A stretch of 64,000 bases of DNA from Excoecaria cochinchinensis (lineage: Eukaryota > Streptophyta > Magnoliopsida > Malpighiales > Euphorbiaceae), in the NCBI GenBank assembly GCA_947683425.1, contig CANTUQ010000004.1, positions 7,354,001-7,418,000 on the forward strand, given 5' to 3'. Both the position numbers and the translations under genes were made by a program. Shown piece after piece: positions 33,906 to 44,424 of this stretch (its first letter is position 1; each line of letters opens with the position of its first letter). Under the pieces are notes generated by a model, which was not told where the DNA came from, made no database searches, and worked only from the letters and a program-made list of their open reading frames with translations.

Positions 33906-36900
33906 TTGAGAAGGATTCCACTCTTGGGGTTACCAGAGCTAGTTCAGAGCTCAGATTCTCTTTCAGATAGTAGTGAGACTTTCTCTTCAAAATCATCAAG
34001 TATGTCTAATCCAACCAGTGGGTCTGATGCAACCAGGGCTATGATTGCCGAGGAAGTGGGGAGAAAGATGGAAGAATTTGAGGCTAGAATGATGGCCATG
34101 ATGGGCAATCTTGCCACTACCATAGCTGGGCAACAAATTGCTACTGCTCCTATTAGGGGGCCAGATGAACAAGGGCCTGTTAGGGAGGATCCCCCTGCTA
34201 TGGCTGACCCACATGTGGTTGAGCAAAGAGCACCAGCACCTGTTGAGCGTAGAGAAGGCCCGAGATCTGAGGTTGACCTCTGGGAAGATGACCAAGAAGA
34301 ACAGATGGTAGCAAAGGGAAAGTCACCCAAGCTGGAGGAAGCAATGTGGAGGAAGATGGAGGAGAAATTTGAGGCTATGACCAGGATGATGACGATTGGA
34401 AGGGGAATGAATCCCGAGGATCGAGAGCTCGATGGTGATGATCTGATCCCCCAGAATTTCAAGATGCCTGATATCCCAAAATTTGACGGCACTTCTGACC
34501 CTGCTGCACACATCAAGCAGTATTCACTGGTCATGAAAGGGACAACTTTAACGAGAAAGCAGAAGATAGAGTACTTTTGCTTGAGTCTCACAGGAGCCGC
34601 CGTTGATTGGTATCATGGGTTGGACAGAAGGTCCAAAGAAGACTGGGACTTATTGACTGAGGAGTTCCTAAAGCAATATGATTGCAGTACTCGGATGGAG
34701 GTCACACTTAAGGATCTAGAGCTACTACAGCAGAAGGCTGGGGAGTCTTTCCATGAGTATCTTACTCGGTGGAGAAACCGGGTTATGGAAATGAAGCGCA
34801 AGCCTGATACTTCTGATCAGATCCGGCTATTCATTCGAAATGCCAGCCCTTACTTGAGAGATGGACTGAAAATGAAGGGACTCAAGGATTGGGAGTCCTT
34901 GAAGGACATTGCCATAGAAGCAGAAGGAGAATATTTAGCTAAGAGGGCAAACAGCGAGTCCTATGCCAGGAAGGGATACAGCAATCAGGGGACAGCCAAG
35001 CCAGCAAGTTCAAGCAGTGGTAACAGAGGTGGGAAGACAGCTGAGGTGTCTGCAACAGGTGTAAGTCAGAGGTATTTCTCCAACTTGGGTAGACCTTTAT
35101 CATGGGTGCTGAAGAGGCTAGTAAAAGAAGGAAAACTGCGACCCCTATCACCTAGGCCGGCCAAGACCCAGGGGCAGCCAGGGCACAAGGAAAATGAATA
35201 TTGTGCATTTCATCAACATACCGGGCATTTGACAGATGATTGTATAACGCTAAGGCATCGGGTCCAAGATCTAATTGACAACAAGCAGATCACCGATCCT
35301 GAAAAGAGAGAAAGCAAGAAGAAGGCTAATTTTAATGCTGTGCCACCACCTGTCTTTATGGTTGGGTCTAGCCTACCAGAATGGTATGTGATGCAGGATT
35401 TATACGGAAATGAGTATGTCGCTATCACTCGCCCTGAGGCAAGTGAAGAAGGGATTCCCGTGACGACGATAGACTGTTGGTCCACTAGTGAGAGTGGAGA
35501 TGAAGAAGATGAAGAGAAAGATGGAGAATTCGCGGATCCATGGGATTCGGAAGAGGAGGAAAGAGTTGAGGCTATAACAAGAAGTGGGAGAGTGGTCCCA
35601 GAAGTTGAGAAGCCACATGACACAGTGCAAGCACCTGTGGAGAAGGAGCTGGAAGAAAATTCCATAGTGAAGCAGCTGAAAAAGACCACGGCTCAGATAT
35701 CAATTTGGGACCTTTTGAGACAGTCCCCCTCCCACAGACAGAAGTTGGTTGAGGCATTAAGTGAGTCTATTGTGGCCACTACAATTTCTCCATCTGAGCT
35801 GTTAGACCTTGTAAAAGGGGGATCCGGAGAGAAACTGGTGTTTTCTGACGCAGACTTACCGGTAGAGGGCCGCAATCACAATCGGCCGCTGTACATCAAG
35901 GCTCAAATTAATGACAAGCATACCGCTTGTGTTATGGTTGATGATGGCTCATCCATAAATGTTTGCCCTCTAGTTGCACTTCAGGCTTTTGGGCTAAATG
36001 AAAGCATGTTGAGCAAGTCTGATTTAACCATCACAGCCTATGACAATTCTCGAAGACAAGCATCGGGAACTTTCAGAGCTCTGGTCAGGACTGGGCCTAT
36101 CGAGACAGAAACAGAATTTGTGGTCTTGCCTATCCCGGCGAATTTCTCAGCTCTGCTTGGAAGGCCATGGTTCCATAAATTGGGAGGAGTGCCCTCTACC
36201 CTACACCAGATGATTAAGATACCTCATGAAGGAGAGGTGGTGACTATTAAAGTAGCTAGAGAAAACCAAGTGTCTGCCTTGGGGATCTCTAATCAGCCAT
36301 TCAGTGGTTTTCATATATCGATGATAGGAGAGGAGCAGGGCTTGGCAGATAGTCCTCAAGTAGTGAATATGATGAAGAAGATGCACTTTCTCCCAGGGGC
36401 TGGTCTGGGTAAAAACTCGCAAGGGCTGCAAGATGCTATCACCACACAAGGCCAGAAAGATCGGAAGGGTCTGGGCTACAAAGGAGAGCATGGTAAGAAG
36501 AAAGTGTCGGAGAAGTTTCCCCACATTTTAGAGAGTTTTGTTCCCTCATCTTCAGTCTGTACCTATACTGGAGAAGAAGAGCCTCAGTGGGTGGATGGAA
36601 AGATCATTCCGGGGTTTGAAATCTTTAATGACGTCTTCGACTGGGATGTTGGAGTTATCAAGTCTGCAGAGAACTTCTGGGATGAGGAGATCATGACTCA
36701 GTGCAGTGTCTGGGACAGGGATGAGCCTGAGGAGATTGTTACTGATAAGCTATTAGCCACCAGTCTTAAGGGAAAGGAAAAGATGGTAGGGCCAGAGCTG
36801 AAATTTGAAGATTTGAAGATTTCGCCGGAGGTAGTTGAAAAGCCTCCACCAAGTCAAGAAGTCAAAGCCCAATTGGCTGCAACGACATCATCGACAAAGG

Positions 36901-37277
36901 ATGAGGATAGTAGTTACTTAGATGCTATTTTTATGCCAGAACTTTTTAATGACAATGTTAATGTTTCTGATTACATCAATGAGATGAACAACTTTGCTTA
37001 CTTGTGTGATGTTTCTGATGATTTCATTCCTCATGATCATAAACATGATGCATTCATTTTTGACATTAACTCAACTAGCACGACTGCATTTAATCTCGGA
37101 ACTTTGGAGAATCCAAAGGAAATTTTGATAGCATCAGATATAACTCCTGAGGAGAGGCTAAAATTTGAGAGAATATTAAAAAAATATAAAAAAAGTCTTT
37201 GCCTGGACCTACGAGGACATGCCGGGAATCGATCGAGATGTAGCCGAACATGCCATTCCAACGTACCCAGAGAGTAA
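33906..37277 (+). CDS. Tat gag-protease polyprotein (ORF1 of H)
   Basis: The frame is open for 1123 codons. The N-terminus is polar and charged, with a predicted coiled stretch (EEVGRKMEEFEARMMAMM, residues 49-66). The gag core spans about residues 187-348 (MPDIPKFDGTSDP, AAVDWYHGL, ESFHEYLTRWRNRV). A CCHC-like knuckle lies at 431-446 (YCAFHQHTGHLTDDC). The aspartic protease has VMVDDGSSINVCP at about 676-688 (DDG instead of DSG/DTG, usual in Tat) and ALLGRPWFHKLGG. A G-patch-like segment follows at about 821-865 (GAGLGKNSQG, KGLGYKGEH). The ATG at 33906 is the first in frame; residue 33 (MSNPTSG) is an alternative start that resembles F's gag start. The C-terminal 30 residues are out of the pol frame because of a +1 shift at the A7 tract (37188-37194). 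This makes capsid, nucleocapsid and protease. Confidence 0.93.
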   Translation: MRRIPLLGLPELVQSSDSLSDSSETFSSKSSSMSNPTSGSDATRAMIAEEVGRKMEEFEARMMAMMGNLATTIAGQQIATAPIRGPDEQGPVREDPPAMADPHVVEQRAPAPVERREGPRSEVDLWEDDQEEQMVAKGKSPKLEEAMWRKMEEKFEAMTRMMTIGRGMNPEDRELDGDDLIPQNFKMPDIPKFDGTSDPAAHIKQYSLVMKGTTLTRKQKIEYFCLSLTGAAVDWYHGLDRRSKEDWDLLTEEFLKQYDCSTRMEVTLKDLELLQQKAGESFHEYLTRWRNRVMEMKRKPDTSDQIRLFIRNASPYLRDGLKMKGLKDWESLKDIAIEAEGEYLAKRANSESYARKGYSNQGTAKPASSSSGNRGGKTAEVSATGVSQRYFSNLGRPLSWVLKRLVKEGKLRPLSPRPAKTQGQPGHKENEYCAFHQHTGHLTDDCITLRHRVQDLIDNKQITDPEKRESKKKANFNAVPPPVFMVGSSLPEWYVMQDLYGNEYVAITRPEASEEGIPVTTIDCWSTSESGDEEDEEKDGEFADPWDSEEEERVEAITRSGRVVPEVEKPHDTVQAPVEKELEENSIVKQLKKTTAQISIWDLLRQSPSHRQKLVEALSESIVATTISPSELLDLVKGGSGEKLVFSDADLPVEGRNHNRPLYIKAQINDKHTACVMVDDGSSINVCPLVALQAFGLNESMLSKSDLTITAYDNSRRQASGTFRALVRTGPIETETEFVVLPIPANFSALLGRPWFHKLGGVPSTLHQMIKIPHEGEVVTIKVARENQVSALGISNQPFSGFHISMIGEEQGLADSPQVVNMMKKMHFLPGAGLGKNSQGLQDAITTQGQKDRKGLGYKGEHGKKKVSEKFPHILESFVPSSSVCTYTGEEEPQWVDGKIIPGFEIFNDVFDWDVGVIKSAENFWDEEIMTQCSVWDRDEPEEIVTDKLLATSLKGKEKMVGPELKFEDLKISPEVVEKPPPSQEVKAQLAATTSSTKDEDSSYLDAIFMPELFNDNVNVSDYINEMNNFAYLCDVSDDFIPHDHKHDAFIFDINSTSTTAFNLGTLENPKEILIASDITPEERLKFERILKKYKKSLCLDLRGHAGNRSRCSRTCHSNVPRE
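37188..37194 (+). other. A7 tract at the gag-protease/pol frame change
   Basis: ORF1 (frame of 33906) and ORF2 differ by +1. The homology of the protein to Tat pol switches frame at the second of two A7 runs (37178-37184 and 37188-37194). It could be a frameshift or slippage site, a real 1-nt indel, or an assembly homopolymer error. Confidence 0.7.
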
Positions 37278-40200
37278 ACCGGTCAAGCAAAAGCTCAGAA
37301 GACTTAGGCCGGAATGGGCTCAGAAGGTGAAAGAGGAAATCCATAAGCAGATTGAGGCTAAGTTTCTACTGGAGGTTAAATACCCGACGTGGCTGGCTAA
37401 TGTGGTTCCTGTGGCTAAAAAGGATGGAAAAGTTCGAGTATGTGTGGACTATCGGGACCTGAACAAAGCCTGCCCGAAAGATGATTTTCCTCTGCCTCAT
37501 ATTGATGTGCTGGTAGATAGTGCCGCTGCTTGTATGATGTATAGTTTCGTAGATGGGTACGCAGGGTACAATCAAATTCTTAACAAGATAATGGATCGGA
37601 TCAAGACAGCCTTCATCACCGAATGGGGTACATTTGCTTACCGGGTTATGCCTTTCGGATTAAAGAATGCAGGAGCAACCTATCAAAGAATGGCCACTAG
37701 AGTTCTTAATGACTTGATCCACAAAGAAGTGGAGGTGTATGTTGACGACATGATGATCAAGTCAGCTACCAGAGAAGGTCATTTTGAGGCTTTAGAGAAG
37801 TTCTTTCAAAGGATCAATAAGTATGATCTACGCCTCAATCCCAAGAAGTGCATTTTTGGAGTTACCTCGGGTAAGCTGTTAGGCCATGTGGTAAGCCAAA
37901 GAGGAATTGAAGTAGATCCCGACAAGGTCAGGGCCATCAGAGAGATGCCAGTGCCTCAAAAAGAGAAAGAGGTTAGAAGTTTCCTGGGAAAGCTTCAGTA
38001 CATCAGCCGGTTTATTGCCAAGCTGGCTTCAGTATGTGAGCCCATCTTCAAGCTTCTTAGGAAGAATCAGCCGGTGGTGTGGAATAATGATTGTCAATTG
38101 GCTTTTGATACTATTAAGGATTATCTCTTGAATCCTCCAGTTTTAAGACCACCACGGCATGCCAAGCCACTGATCTTATATCTGGCTATAGAAGACAATT
38201 CAGTGGGTGCCATGATGGCCCAGGAGGATGATTTTGGGGTAGAGTTTGCTGTTTATTATCTTAGCAAGAAATTCCTGACATATGAAGCCAAATATGTGGA
38301 AGTGGAAAAGATTTGCTTAGCAGTTATTTGGGCTTCTAAGAAGTTGCGGCACTACTTTCATTCCTTCAGTGTACAAGCGGTTGCCAAGCATAACCCGCTT
38401 AGGTACCTTCAGGAAGCGCCCTCTTTGCTGGGAAAGATGGGAAGGTGGTTACTACTATTGCAGGAGTTCGATATCGAATACATCACCAGGAAAACCATTA
38501 AAGGAAGAGCTGTAGCTGAGTTCTTGGCTGAGCATCCTATTGAGGGAGACCAATTCGAATACAATTTCCCAGATGAAGATGTCATGGCCATAGCAGTACA
38601 AGGGTGGCAGATGTTCTTTGATGGGGCAGTTAACAATAAAGGGGCAGGAGCAGGGATCATTCTTACGACCCCGGATGGTGAAAAGCTGCCATTAGCCAAA
38701 AAGTTGAGGTACAAAGCAACCAATAATGAAGCAGAATATGAAGCTTGCATCTTCGGATTGGAAGCACTGCTGGCTCTGGGGGCAAAGACCGCAGAAGTCT
38801 TCGGAGATTCTTCATTAGTAATTCATCAGATCAGAGGGGAATGGTCAGTTAAGGAAGAGAGGTTGTTACCTTATGTAAAGCACTTGAGAATGTTGAGCAG
38901 CCAGTTTGAGACTTGCACTTTTCACTTCACCCCCAGGGATGAAAATCAATTGGCTGATGCTCTAGCGACACTAGTATCCATGTGGGATAATCCAACAGGG
39001 GTTACTATGAAACCCGTGCTAATCTCTAGCTCGGAAAAGCCTTGTTTTGAAGCTGAGCAGGTGATGGATGTTGGGGCCACTGATGGAAACCCTTGGTATT
39101 ACGACATTCAGAATTATTTAGAATGGTCAATTTTTCCAGAGGAAGCCACCGAGAAAGACCAGAGGATGATTCGAAAGTTGTCCACTCAGTTCATCAGTGT
39201 AAATGGCACTTTATACAAGAGACAAGTTGATGGTATCCAGTTAAGATGTTTGGCGGAGAAAGAAGCTGAAAAGGTTATGGAAGAGGTTCATGCCGGAGTT
39301 TGTGGAGCTCACATGAATGGTTTAGCCTTAGCGAAGAAGATCATGCGCCAAGGATTCTATTGGCTCACAATGGATACGGATTGTTCAAAATATGTGAAGC
39401 AATGCCAGTTATGCCAGCAATACGCGAATTTAAGGCATGTCCCAGTTTCAGAGCTACATAATTTGACATCTCCATGGCCATTTGCAGCTTGGGGGATAGA
39501 TATCATAGGCGAGATACGTCCTACAGCGTCTAATGGGCACAGGTTCATTATAGTTGCCATTGATTATTTTACTAAGTGGGTCGAAGCTGAATCTTTCAAG
39601 AAGATTGATGCTAGGGATATGGCTAAGTTCATCGAGAGGAATTTGATATGCAGATGTGGCCTCCCACACCATATTGTATCTGATAATGGGGTGCAATTCT
39701 TAGCAGAAACTAAACAGATGCTTCAAAGGTACGGAATCCAGCATCACAAGTCTTCTCCTTACCGTCCTCAAGCTAACGGTGCGGTTGAAGCAGCGAACAA
39801 GAATGTGAAAAGAATATTGGCCAAGATGGTTCAGAGCTATAAAGATTGGGCGGAAAAGCTGCCTTTTGCACTATGGGGTTATAGAACCACAGTCAGAACC
39901 TCTACGGGAGCAACACCGTTCTCCCTGGTATACGGAACCGAAGCAGTTCTGCCGGTTGAAATTGAGCTGAAATCTTTAAGGGTAGTCATGGAAGCCGAGA
40001 TTCCAGAGACAGAATGGGCACAACAACGATTGTTGCAGTTGAATCTATTGGATGAAGATAGGTTGAGAGCCTATTATCACAATCAAGTTTATCAGAAGAG
40101 ACTAGCTCGGTCCTTTAGCAAGAAGGTACGAAAGCACCCGTTGAAGGAAGGGGACCTGGTTTTTAAGATGATGAGGCCGGGAGTGCCAGACATACGAGGA

Positions 40201-40338
40201 AAATTCAGACCAACCTGGGAAGGTCCGTTCATAGTGAAAAAGTTGCTAACAAAGGGAGCAGCAATCTTGGCAGACAGTGATGGGAATGAGTTTAAAGACC
40301 CGGTCAATATCGATAGACTAAAGAGGTTCCATGGCTAA
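37219..40338 (+). CDS. Tat pol polyprotein: RT, connection RNase H, second (archaeal-type) RNase H, integrase (ORF2 of H)
   Basis: Open for 1039 codons from the first ATG. The pol frame is already open from 37180, so translation by frameshift from ORF1 is more likely than initiation at 37219. RT catalytic motif YVDD is at residues 174-177. The first RNase H has lost its leading Asp (LYLAIED where YTDAS is expected) and is connection-like. The second RNase H begins FFDGAVNNKGAGAG (Asp 468) with NNEAEYEA and DSSLV motifs, the dual-RNase H signature of the Tat lineage. Integrase has the HHCC finger (His 691 to Cys 729 and 732) and DDE residues Asp 761, Asp 822 and Glu 857. There is no chromodomain. 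All catalytic positions I checked are intact except those of the first RNase H. Confidence 0.94.
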   Translation: MPGIDRDVAEHAIPTYPESKPVKQKLRRLRPEWAQKVKEEIHKQIEAKFLLEVKYPTWLANVVPVAKKDGKVRVCVDYRDLNKACPKDDFPLPHIDVLVDSAAACMMYSFVDGYAGYNQILNKIMDRIKTAFITEWGTFAYRVMPFGLKNAGATYQRMATRVLNDLIHKEVEVYVDDMMIKSATREGHFEALEKFFQRINKYDLRLNPKKCIFGVTSGKLLGHVVSQRGIEVDPDKVRAIREMPVPQKEKEVRSFLGKLQYISRFIAKLASVCEPIFKLLRKNQPVVWNNDCQLAFDTIKDYLLNPPVLRPPRHAKPLILYLAIEDNSVGAMMAQEDDFGVEFAVYYLSKKFLTYEAKYVEVEKICLAVIWASKKLRHYFHSFSVQAVAKHNPLRYLQEAPSLLGKMGRWLLLLQEFDIEYITRKTIKGRAVAEFLAEHPIEGDQFEYNFPDEDVMAIAVQGWQMFFDGAVNNKGAGAGIILTTPDGEKLPLAKKLRYKATNNEAEYEACIFGLEALLALGAKTAEVFGDSSLVIHQIRGEWSVKEERLLPYVKHLRMLSSQFETCTFHFTPRDENQLADALATLVSMWDNPTGVTMKPVLISSSEKPCFEAEQVMDVGATDGNPWYYDIQNYLEWSIFPEEATEKDQRMIRKLSTQFISVNGTLYKRQVDGIQLRCLAEKEAEKVMEEVHAGVCGAHMNGLALAKKIMRQGFYWLTMDTDCSKYVKQCQLCQQYANLRHVPVSELHNLTSPWPFAAWGIDIIGEIRPTASNGHRFIIVAIDYFTKWVEAESFKKIDARDMAKFIERNLICRCGLPHHIVSDNGVQFLAETKQMLQRYGIQHHKSSPYRPQANGAVEAANKNVKRILAKMVQSYKDWAEKLPFALWGYRTTVRTSTGATPFSLVYGTEAVLPVEIELKSLRVVMEAEIPETEWAQQRLLQLNLLDEDRLRAYYHNQVYQKRLARSFSKKVRKHPLKEGDLVFKMMRPGVPDIRGKFRPTWEGPFIVKKLLTKGAAILADSDGNEFKDPVNIDRLKRFHG

Positions 40339-41470
40339 AGACTAGAAAATAAAAAGAAGAGAATAAATGCCCCGCAGGTCGAAGACCGAAAAAAGGCGGC
40401 CTTGCTAAAATTGGGCGCCCTGTCAGGGTGAAAACTGAAAAAAGGCATCCTGGGCAAAAATTAAGGGCCAAGAGAAAATGTTCAATCGAGAAAACCCACG
40501 AGGGCCGATTGATAACAGGAGTTTGATGCTTACAAGATCTATTCCGAGATTAGGTGTGGTCTTGTGTTTTTGATTTCTGTCAAATGAAGATCATGTATGA
40601 TGAAATCATATAGAAATGTACTCAATTTTGCAATGAATAAAGATTACAGTTTGCATTTTCATTGGCTTTTAGTTCTACCTTAAAAATATATTATCTATTT
40701 ATCTAATGACTGTCGCCTTTTTGATTTTGTCGGGAGGTGCCTAAGCGGATATGTGCTACTCATTTTTAGCGAAGGTTTTGATAATGGCCTTCTCTTGTAA
40801 AAAAAAAAAAATAATAAAATAAAATAAAAAAAGGCCGTTAGAGATGAAAACCGTAACTGGCTCTCTAAGCAAAAGTTAGGCCAAGGGCAGGGTGAAAACC
40901 TGGAGACAGGCAGTCTGCCCTACAAAAAAATGAAATGAATAAAAGCCGCTGGATTGGGTTGGGTCCATTCCAGGCAAAAAAGTTAGGCAAAGGGTTATGT
41001 GAAAATCCCTAAAGGGACGCATTTTCCCACGAAGAAAAGCTAGTGTGAAAATCCACAAGGGACGCACTACCTTTAAAGCAATGACGTTTGATGCCTGGAG
41101 CGATAAGGCGGCATTCTTTCAGATAATCCTATTTCAATCAGTTAACACACAACACAGAACATGAATCCCGGGTAAATGATCATTGACCAGGGGGCAAAGG
41201 ATATACACCGGGCATCTCTTTCAGAAAACTTGTCGACGATCCTCAGGATTCAGGGGGCATGGTAGAGCAGACAAGCTATAACTTCAGCAAACCTTGGACC
41301 ACCTAGGGCACAATCTATACATTTTTGCAAGCATTTGCATTCCATATCATACACACATGATTTCTTGTATATTCCTATGCATACAATCTTGCAGGAGAAA
41401 TCGGCGGGGAACACCAACAAAAGCCGAGTGACGACACCAGTCCAAGCATCTAAAGGAGCACAGCTCAAAA
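40339..41470 (+). repeat. 3' UTR of H with reiterated GTGAAAAC hairpin units
   Basis: There is no coding sequence. Five or six degenerate units carry GTGAAAAYC near 40428, 40845, 40892, 40999 and 41044, usually between arms such as gggcag...ctgccc or aaaggga...tttccc. One A-rich run is at 40799-40831. Confidence 0.6.
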
Positions 41471-41860
41471 ATTCACAGCGGTTAGCACGATGGCGGCACT
41501 ACCCACAAGAGGTTAGCATGACCACGGCACTACCGATTCACAGCGGTTAGCGCGATGGCGGCACTACCCATAAGAGGTTAGCATGACCACGGCACTACTA
41601 ATTCACAGCGGTTAGCACGATGGCGGCACTACCCACAAGAGGTTAGCATGACCACGGCACTACCGATTCACAGCGGTTAGCACGATGGCGGCACTACCCA
41701 CAAGAGGTTAGCACGACCACGGCACTACCGATTCACAGCGGTTAGCATGATGGCGGCACTACCCACAAGAGGTTAGCATGACCACGGCACTACCAATTCA
41801 CAGCAGTTAGCACGATGGCGGCATTACCCACAAGAGGTTAGCACGACCACGACATCACCA
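41471..41860 (+). repeat. 65-bp x 6 tandem array in the 3' UTR of H
   Basis: Units start at 41471, 41536, 41601, 41666, 41731 and 41796, each attcacagcggttagca-type, exactly 65 bp apart and over 90% alike. Each unit is itself two diverged halves sharing GGTTAGCAnGAnnnCGGCACTACC. As 65 is not divisible by 3, no frame is kept and it is non-coding. Confidence 0.95.
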
Positions 41861-42007
41861 GTTACAACCAAAAGACAGCCTGCCTATAGCACGGCAACAA
41901 CAGTCATCATAACTCTGTCCAGCAGGAAGATCGCCGCTTCAGGTACGCGTTTCTTTCCTTTTCCTGAATTTTGGCTCACCTAGGCACCCACACACTAGCC
42001 TCCCCAA

Positions 42008-42020
42008 AATTGGGGGCAAC
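42008..42020 (+). other. Polypurine tract of H
   Basis: aattgggggcaac lies against the 3' LTR start at 42021. It forms the right half of the palindrome CCCCAAAATTGGGG (42002-42016 region). Confidence 0.7.
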
Positions 42021-42257
42021 TGTAGACACCGGGTCCCGAGTAGCCAAGATCAGGATTACCCAATGATGAAATTAAGTGTGCCGATCTACAGGCAAAAAGA
42101 ATGAAGTTGGGAGTGACGATTTCCTTGTCGATTTGTTGTTTTAAAATTAAATAAAAATGTATTTCAATAATACTTTTAAAGTATTTTAAAATTTATTTTG
42201 TGGTGAAAAAAAGTGAGTTTTTAAATTATATAAAAAAAAAAAAAAATAAAAATAAAA

Positions 42258-42291
<34 letters not shown>

Positions 42292-44419
42292 CTGCGCGAG
42301 GGACGGGCAGGCCGTCGGTCACTCATTCAGACGGGCAGGCCGTCGGTCACTCATTCAGACGGGCAGGCCGTCGGTGGCCCCTCCGTGCCCCTGTTCGTCC
42401 GTTTTGCCTATTTTGGCCATTTTGGCCATAACTTCTTCATTTTAAATGCTTTTTAACTCATTTTTTTTGCAAAATTTAATTCAAAAATCCTTCTATCTTC
42501 TAACTCAATAAATTCAGTGGTTTTTTGTAATTATGGGAATTAAAGGAATTTAATTTCTTAATTAAAAAAATCTGAATTTTAAGGGGGGATAAAAAGGATT
42601 TTGGAGAGAGATTTTGGGGGGATTTTTCTTGAGAAAACATTTTTTCTTCTCTCTTCTCTCAACCAAATTCTCTCAATTTCTAAAGGAATTTCCAGCAATT
42701 CTTGAGACAAAAAAATAACAATTTTTGTTCTTGAGAATTTTCTTATTTTCAATCAAACAACTTTTTACTTTAAGACAAATAAACTAATTGTTTGTTCTTG
42801 AGTAAAATTCATATTTCAATATTTTATTTTTTCTTCTAATCATATTTTTCAAATCAACACAAGGAATTGGATCATCTAACTTCATTTCTTCAAGATCAAT
42901 TTTGAGGGTAAACATTCTTGGCTCAATTTCTTAGTTTAATTTTTAATTTCATTTCTTTTTTATTTAATTAATTAACATGTAAATTCTTTTAGTTCTATCA
43001 TTTTGTTCTTATTTTTTTTATTCTTTTACTTTTATTCAATTGATTATCATGTAAATTCTTTTAGATCTATTATTTAATTGTTCATATTATTGTCATTTTT
43101 TTTAGTTCATATATATTATTAGTATCATCATTTAACATGTTTTATCATAATTGGCCTATTTTATTTTCATGTTTGATGCATGTTAAATATTATTGTTTAT
43201 TTCTTATGCATGTTGATTTTATTATTACCTTTGCTTTTTATACATGTTGGCTTTTATCAATATTATTAATGTTTTATGCATGCTGATTTTTATTATTTGT
43301 TTTGCTTTTTATTCATGATTGAATATTATTGTTATTATTTTATGTCTTTATGCATGTTAAATTCTATGATCATTATTTTATGCTTGTTTTTGCATGTTGA
43401 ATTTTATTATATCATATTTTATATGCATGTTAAATTGTTAATTTGTTAAATTGCATATTTTTATTATGTCTTTTTAAGTGGCTTGTCATACATGATGCCT
43501 TTTTATTTACTTCATTTTTATAGTATGTTTAACCCATTTTTATTACTAACATGACTTTTATTTGTTTCTTTTATTTCAAAACTTATTTTTTTTATGTGTG
43601 AGTCTTTTCCATACCAAGTGGGAGCACATGAAGATTTGAAGATCCATTTGGATGTTGTTTTTTATTATTTTTATTATTTTATTTTCCTTTGGATTTATTA
43701 TTATGTAACTTGTAATAATAAATTTATTTTCATACAAGTTAATTAAGAAAATCACAAAAATATTTCTATTAAACTAAATTGGATTTTATTTAATAAAAAT
43801 GGGACCAATGTCCTAGATTTTTTTATCTAAAATAAATTATCACTTTAAACTTGTTTTCTTAAATTATGCATGAGAGGACCAATGTCCTTATTTTTAATAA
43901 ATAACCCGATTTATGCATGAGTTGTATTGTATTTACAAATGGGGGTTGTATTCCGCCCCTAGTTTTATTGTAATTTATTTTGCTTTCATTTATTTTATTT
44001 ACCGCTTTATTTATATGTTTGATATGCGTTTAATTAAATTGCATTTAAAATTGAATGAGAAATGGGATGAAATACTAAATTCAAAACTTGATTATAAACT
44101 TAGCCAAGGTATGAATAAATGGGGAGTCCCGAACTTTCTCTGGTCTTTGGGCTCAACGATTACAATCCTAGGCTCCTCAGGGCGAGAGGTTTACCTTCCA
44201 AGACCCCTCTGGCTGGCCCAAAATGGATACTAAGCGCAGTCTTAGGCTCTCCGAGGCGAGAGAAACTTTCCCAATGTTCTATTGGGTGGCGACTCCATGA
44301 AACCTCTTTGTTGCCCAAAATAGACGCAGCTTGTAAATACCTTACAAGTTTTTATGAACCTCTCCCGATCGTCCTTAAGGCGGGCTTTCGGGAGGCATCG
44401 AGGTTCGGCGCGCGTCACA
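42021..44419 (+). repeat. 3' LTR of H
   Basis: Identical to the 5' LTR wherever I compared, apart from 15 instead of 17 A in the first A tract (near 42232). Offsets of internal landmarks stay constant at 11,344 nt after that tract. Confidence 0.95.
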
Positions 44420-44424
44420 GGACC

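Larger units (their letters stand above)
30675..44419 (+). mobile_element. Element H: complete, very young Tat-lineage LTR retrotransposon
   Basis: The element is 13,745 bp and flanked by the target duplication ggacc (30670-30674 and 44420-44424). Its LTRs are 30675-33075 (2401 bp) and 42021-44419 (2399 bp). The interior has a primer site, an 830-nt leader, two long ORFs (gag-protease and RT-RH-aRNH-INT), a 1.7-kb 3' UTR with repeats and a polypurine tract. It is inserted in the U5 region of B's 5' LTR: joining 30674 to 44425 restores the phrase ggggacc-ttaaacaagatcc seen in B's other LTR at about 19440. Compared with all other elements here it has no stops in its ORFs. Confidence 0.96.

Noticed and set aside
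33944..34591. 215-codon antisense frame
   Set aside because: It is the shadow of H ORF1 on the opposite strand.
38040..38400. Loss of the first RNase H active site in H as decay
   Set aside because: Tat-lineage elements usually have a degenerate first RNase H and use the second one, so this is normal for the lineage.
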